DNA from: Silene latifolia
Taxonomy: Eukaryota > Streptophyta > Magnoliopsida > Caryophyllales > Caryophyllaceae
Assembly: GCF_048544455.1 (NCBI RefSeq)
Contig: NC_133534.1
Location: forward strand, 222,856,292-222,920,291
Direction: 5' to 3'
Length of the DNA: 64,000 nucleotides
Below are positions 60,780 through 64,000 of this stretch, piece after piece. The notes below the pieces were generated by a model. It saw nothing but the letters and a program-made list of their open reading frames with translations, did no database searches and was not told the DNA's origin. Position numbers and translations under genes: made by a program. The stretch's first letter is position 1; every line of letters begins with the position of its first letter.

Positions 60780-61469
60780 TCAGGAATGCAACCACAAACG
60801 GTCGCGAAGTCTTTCTTCACCAGCACCAAACATCTCGTCAACCCTTTCACCATCACGATAGAAGTGGAATGTAGGCGTGTATCGGACTTGTTGGGTGGTC
60901 TCGGGGCATTCATCTATATCGGCATACACGAAGGAGAGCTTGTTTGAGAACTCGTTACTGAGCTTGTGAAATGCAGGAAGAATCTGGTTGCAAACCCGGC
61001 ACCTGCCGTAGACATTCATCACAAATCATTTGCTAGTTACTAAATACTACTAATCATCTCCTAAATATAAACCAATTTAGTTTTCTCAAAGATAGACAAA
61101 TCATTTTCTAGTTACTAAATACTGAAAGCTGAAATTAAAAGAGGTACAAGTTGGTTTGATACGAGAATTTGGAAACTCAAATTAATTACAGTAGATAAAT
61201 TGAAGAAACATAAGAAGACATAGAAAAAATGAAAAAACAAGAGAAAAACTGACCAAGAAGCGCCGTAATTAATCACAGCCTGCAAATAACCAACAAAGGG
61301 CAAAAAATTAGAACTTAAATGAAAAAAGGAGTAGATAAAATTGATTAAAAAAAAGGAATCGAAAACAGACGGGAGTTTTAGAAGAGTTAATTTGAAGAAG
61401 GATATCGGAGAGGTGTTGGTCACTTGATGCTGTTTTCACCTTACTACTTTGCTCCTCCTGCTTTTCCAT
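60780..61469 (-). CDS. Thioredoxin-like 3-3, three exons
   Basis: Minus-strand exons 61469-61371, 61279-61254 (26 bp) and 61002-60780; 115 codons, all introns GT-AG, ending LWLHS then TGA. Single thioredoxin fold: strand AVINYGAS, active site WCRVC (split across intron 2), KLSNEFSNKLSFVYADIDECPET, the cis-proline turn RYTPTFHFYRDGE, and a C-terminal FGAGEERLRDRLWLHS. It matches what I recall of the Arabidopsis thioredoxin-like 3-3 family, which has WCGVC; the glycine is arginine here. No transit peptide is evident, so likely cytosolic. Convergent with GLDH. Confidence 0.9.
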
Positions 61470-62685
61470 TTTTCGGGAGTTAATATGTATATGCGGGTGT
61501 GCTGTGTTAATTGGGGTGTGAGTGTGTATATGAGCAAATGGGAGAGACGCTCCAGTTTGTTGATAAGCAATACAAATTCTTACGACGCTTCAACAAACCA
61601 CTACAAATCCACTTCATAAAATCCTCCTTTTTTATGACAAGTTTTACGAGTTTTGTTTTAAAGAATATGAATTTTATTATAATGTTTATGATAAATTACC
61701 AAATAGTCACCATGTATTTGCTTTTTTTTTTTTAGTGAATTCAAAACGTGACCAACCAACTTAATCTTTGCATAATTCATACGTTTTTCAAAGAGCAGTC
61801 GCACAATCATATACATTGAAAATACCTTAATTAACCATACTACTAATAGAAATAACTAACGCGCAACTCGGTTTAAAACAGATTATTTTCACACATTTAT
61901 GTGCGAACGGTGAGTTACTATTTATTAAAAGAAGTATTTACTATTTATTAAATCATAAAAAAAAATACATAAAGTGTTGCCCGTGGTTCGAATTCAAGTT
62001 ACGTATTTATTGTGTGTGACATTCGTATGATGAGATTGATAAAAGTGGCCTATTTATAAGAAGTAGTTAACATTTTGTGTAAAAACGATAGTATTTAAAA
62101 AGTGATCCATTTTTAATAACAAAATAATGGTAACTTTGTAAATATAAAATGCTAAATTTTTACCATAAATGGTCACATTAATGTAGTCGCCCCATATAAC
62201 GGTCTCATAGTATAATTTGTGATTGAGAATAAACTCATTTACTCACTACAATAAACTCATTACCTAAATATATTTCATTTTCTCAATCAATAAGGATAAT
62301 AACCTTAATTCCCAAATTCATATCATAAATTTTTCTTATTCAGTAGCTTCTCACTTCTCAATCATAAATTTCCCCAATGCAAATAATGACATTCATTTGA
62401 TATTCTCCAACTCATTAACAATGAAACACAATCAATTTAGTGGATTATTTTCTTAGTAGTTTCTTCTCCAATAATTCGTTGAGCACAATTAAGAGCATCT
62501 ACAATGGTAAGTTACAAGAGCTTGTAGCTTGATTTGCCATGTCAATATTTCAAGCTACCTCGCTTTCCAGCTACATACACCTTCAATGGTGAGCAGCAAA
62601 TAATTGTAACTTAAGTGATCCCACATCACCTTAATCGACCAATAAAATCAAACAACTTTGTTTTTGAAAGAGTTAGTGTGCCCAT
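61470..62685. other. Upstream region of the thioredoxin-like gene and AT-rich intergenic DNA
   Basis: No convincing coding sequence. 62490-62640 has AGAGCATCTACAATGGT and an inverted-type ACCTTCAATGGTGAGC nearby, reminiscent of plant MITE ends but without confirmed boundaries. Confidence 0.4.
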
Positions 62686-63067
62686 ATGTTCGGAATATTG
62701 TAATAGTGATTAATTCTATGGGGCTATGATGTTCTGCTAGGAGCCGCTTGTAGTCTGAGTCATAAATGAGTTATGATTCAGATAGTATTAATCGGTCCTA
62801 CAATCACACACTATAGATGGGTTTTGGGCAATATTATAATTAATATTGATTAATTATAAAGGTAATAAGAATAATTAAAGATTATTCTATTAAACTTTCC
62901 TAATCCTATATAGTTTAGGATTCTCCTTGAACTCCATATATAGAGATAGATATAAGAGGAGATATTTACTGATCAGTTTTTCTAAAAATACGAAATCTCA
63001 AGGGTGTATAAAGGGAGATAAGGATAGAGGCGCAACACTTGGGGCATTATGTGAGACGGTTTCACGG
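62686..63067 (+). repeat. Possible truncated copia-type LTR
   Basis: Begins TGTTCGGAATATTG and has a TATA-like CCATATATAGAG at 62935-62946, a layout seen in copia LTRs. No partner copy in the window, so this is tentative. Confidence 0.3.

Positions 63068-63152
<85 letters not shown>
63068..63152. repeat. (ATT)n microsatellite, about 28 units
   Basis: Uninterrupted ATT repeats for 85 bp. On minus it follows 63299-63153 as a possible AAT-type tail of a truncated retroelement that I do not recognise. Confidence 0.95.
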
Positions 63153-63154
<2 letters not shown>

Positions 63155-63299
63155 TTTTAAAGACCTGAACTTTTATTAAAAATAATCAACATTTTTATAA
63201 GAAATTAGTGGGCAGCCGAGATACAATCTGGGCCCCCACTCCCTTACCGATAACAAAGCTAAGTCTAGTAAAAATGTAAGCGGCCGCGCGAGCCTCTGC

Positions 63300-64000
63300 T
63301 GTAATACCCGCCCTTTTAGAGACCCGTTGACCAGCGTTGACTGACCTTGGGAGCGGGAATAATCCTTAGAAATGTGTGCCAAGTTACCTTGGGTTGTGAG
63401 TTATGCGTGGTACTCGATAGAGTAGAGGCTACTCGATCGAGTAGCTTGGATACTCGATCGAGTAGGGGGATACTCGATCGAGTATGTGGGACACTCGATC
63501 GAGTAACGGGTTTTCAGCGAGGGTTTATAATCGCGTTTTGTTAAATCCGCAAACCATTTCCGCCTCATTTCTTCAGACCCTTAGGTCGCCTCCTTCCCTT
63601 CCCTTCACCATATAACCTCCATGGAAGCCTTTGAAGGTTCTTGTGCCTTAGGAGAGCGTAACTTGAGTCGGGTAGCGGTCTTTTTGCCGGGTTTATCCTT
63701 GTAGGTATGTCGTCATCATCATCCGTATCCTTGTCTTTCAATTAGGGTTTGCTTGGTAGTGATAGATGATTGTGTTATGGTTATAGGTGTTGCTTGATTG
63801 CCGGATGTTTCGTATGTTGGCATGGAGTGGTTGCAGTTGCTTAAAGGTAGGTTCGCCTACTCAGTCTCTGTAGATGGTCTAGTGAGTCGGTCGTTGTGGT
63901 TATATTGTGGTTGTGTTTGTGTGGCAGTATGTATACGGTGGTCAGTCGGTATATACAGTTTGTTGGTTGTGTTGTGTTGCAGCTGTCTGTGATTGTTTGT
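63300..64000 (+). repeat. D-family LTR in plus orientation, right end outside window
   Basis: Starts TGTAATACCCG with GAGACCCGTTGACC as in the reverse complement of 29125-29090, followed by the palindrome array, a TTTATAA word (63524-63530), and TGCTTAAAGGTAGGTTCGCCTACTCAGT near 63838-63864, which matches the D LTR. Only its first 0.7 kb is in the window. Confidence 0.8.
63412..63530 (+). promoter_or_regulatory. Palindrome array and TATA word in the right-edge D-family LTR
   Basis: Starts at 63412 (degenerate ACTCGATAGAGT), 63431, 63452, 63472 and 63493: spacing 19, 21, 20, 21. TTTATAA at 63524-63530 is 20 bp downstream of the last copy. Confidence 0.65.

Noticed and set aside
62927-63160. 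77-codon ORF ending in an isoleucine run
   Set aside because: Product of the ATT microsatellite.

Overview
This is a stretch of plant nuclear genome. It is eukaryotic: the host genes have introns, and the rest is dense nested LTR retrotransposons (Ty3/gypsy chromovirus type and Ty1/copia), LINEs, hAT elements and long-armed foldback elements. The host proteins look eudicot. A Caryophyllales/Caryophyllaceae source is my guess from the repeat style (arrays of the palindrome ACTCGATCGAGT) and cannot be proved from this window. No rRNA, tRNA gene, CRISPR array or bacterial feature was found.

Layout. 1-991 is the right part of a foldback element with arms over 400 bp. 1641-2013 is a MITE. 2260-29125 is one nest. 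The outer element D (minus strand, 1.37 kb LTRs, near-matching flanks CTCCA/CTCCC) carries a decayed Athila-like ORF. Chromovirus B (2764-12499, minus) sits inside D's left LTR, and a hAT element (11324-12126) sits inside B's LTR. A 584-bp solo LTR (14323-23557, TSD CATCA) in D's interior is split by copia element A (14690-23335, TSD GACCC). 29655-49068 is a second nest. A foldback element F is split by element E (30532-49015, TSD GGAGT), which has the structure LTR-internal-LTR-internal-LTR fragment and no recognisable gag-pol. E's left LTR is split by chromovirus C (30862-41324, TSD GCAGG).

The host-gene island is 50.6-61.5 kb. A complete six-exon gene for mitochondrial L-galactono-1,4-lactone dehydrogenase (GLDH, last step of vitamin C synthesis) lies on the plus strand at 50623-60153. 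A three-exon thioredoxin-like 3-3 gene lies convergent on the minus strand at 61469-60780. GLDH introns hold a decayed RTE-type LINE, a short fragment of the same LINE tail, and a hAT element. A LINE remnant and SINE-like pieces surround the genes. The right edge (63300-64000) is the start of another D-family LTR in plus orientation.

The most unusual signals are shared by the D and E LTR families. One is arrays of ACTCG-RY-CGAGT palindromes phased at alternating 21/19 bp just upstream of a TATA box, whose centre differs by family (AT in D, GT/GC in E) while the half-sites are kept. The second is a strictly conserved hairpin with a GCAA loop. The third is a hairpin whose stem covers a consensus-like 5' splice site.
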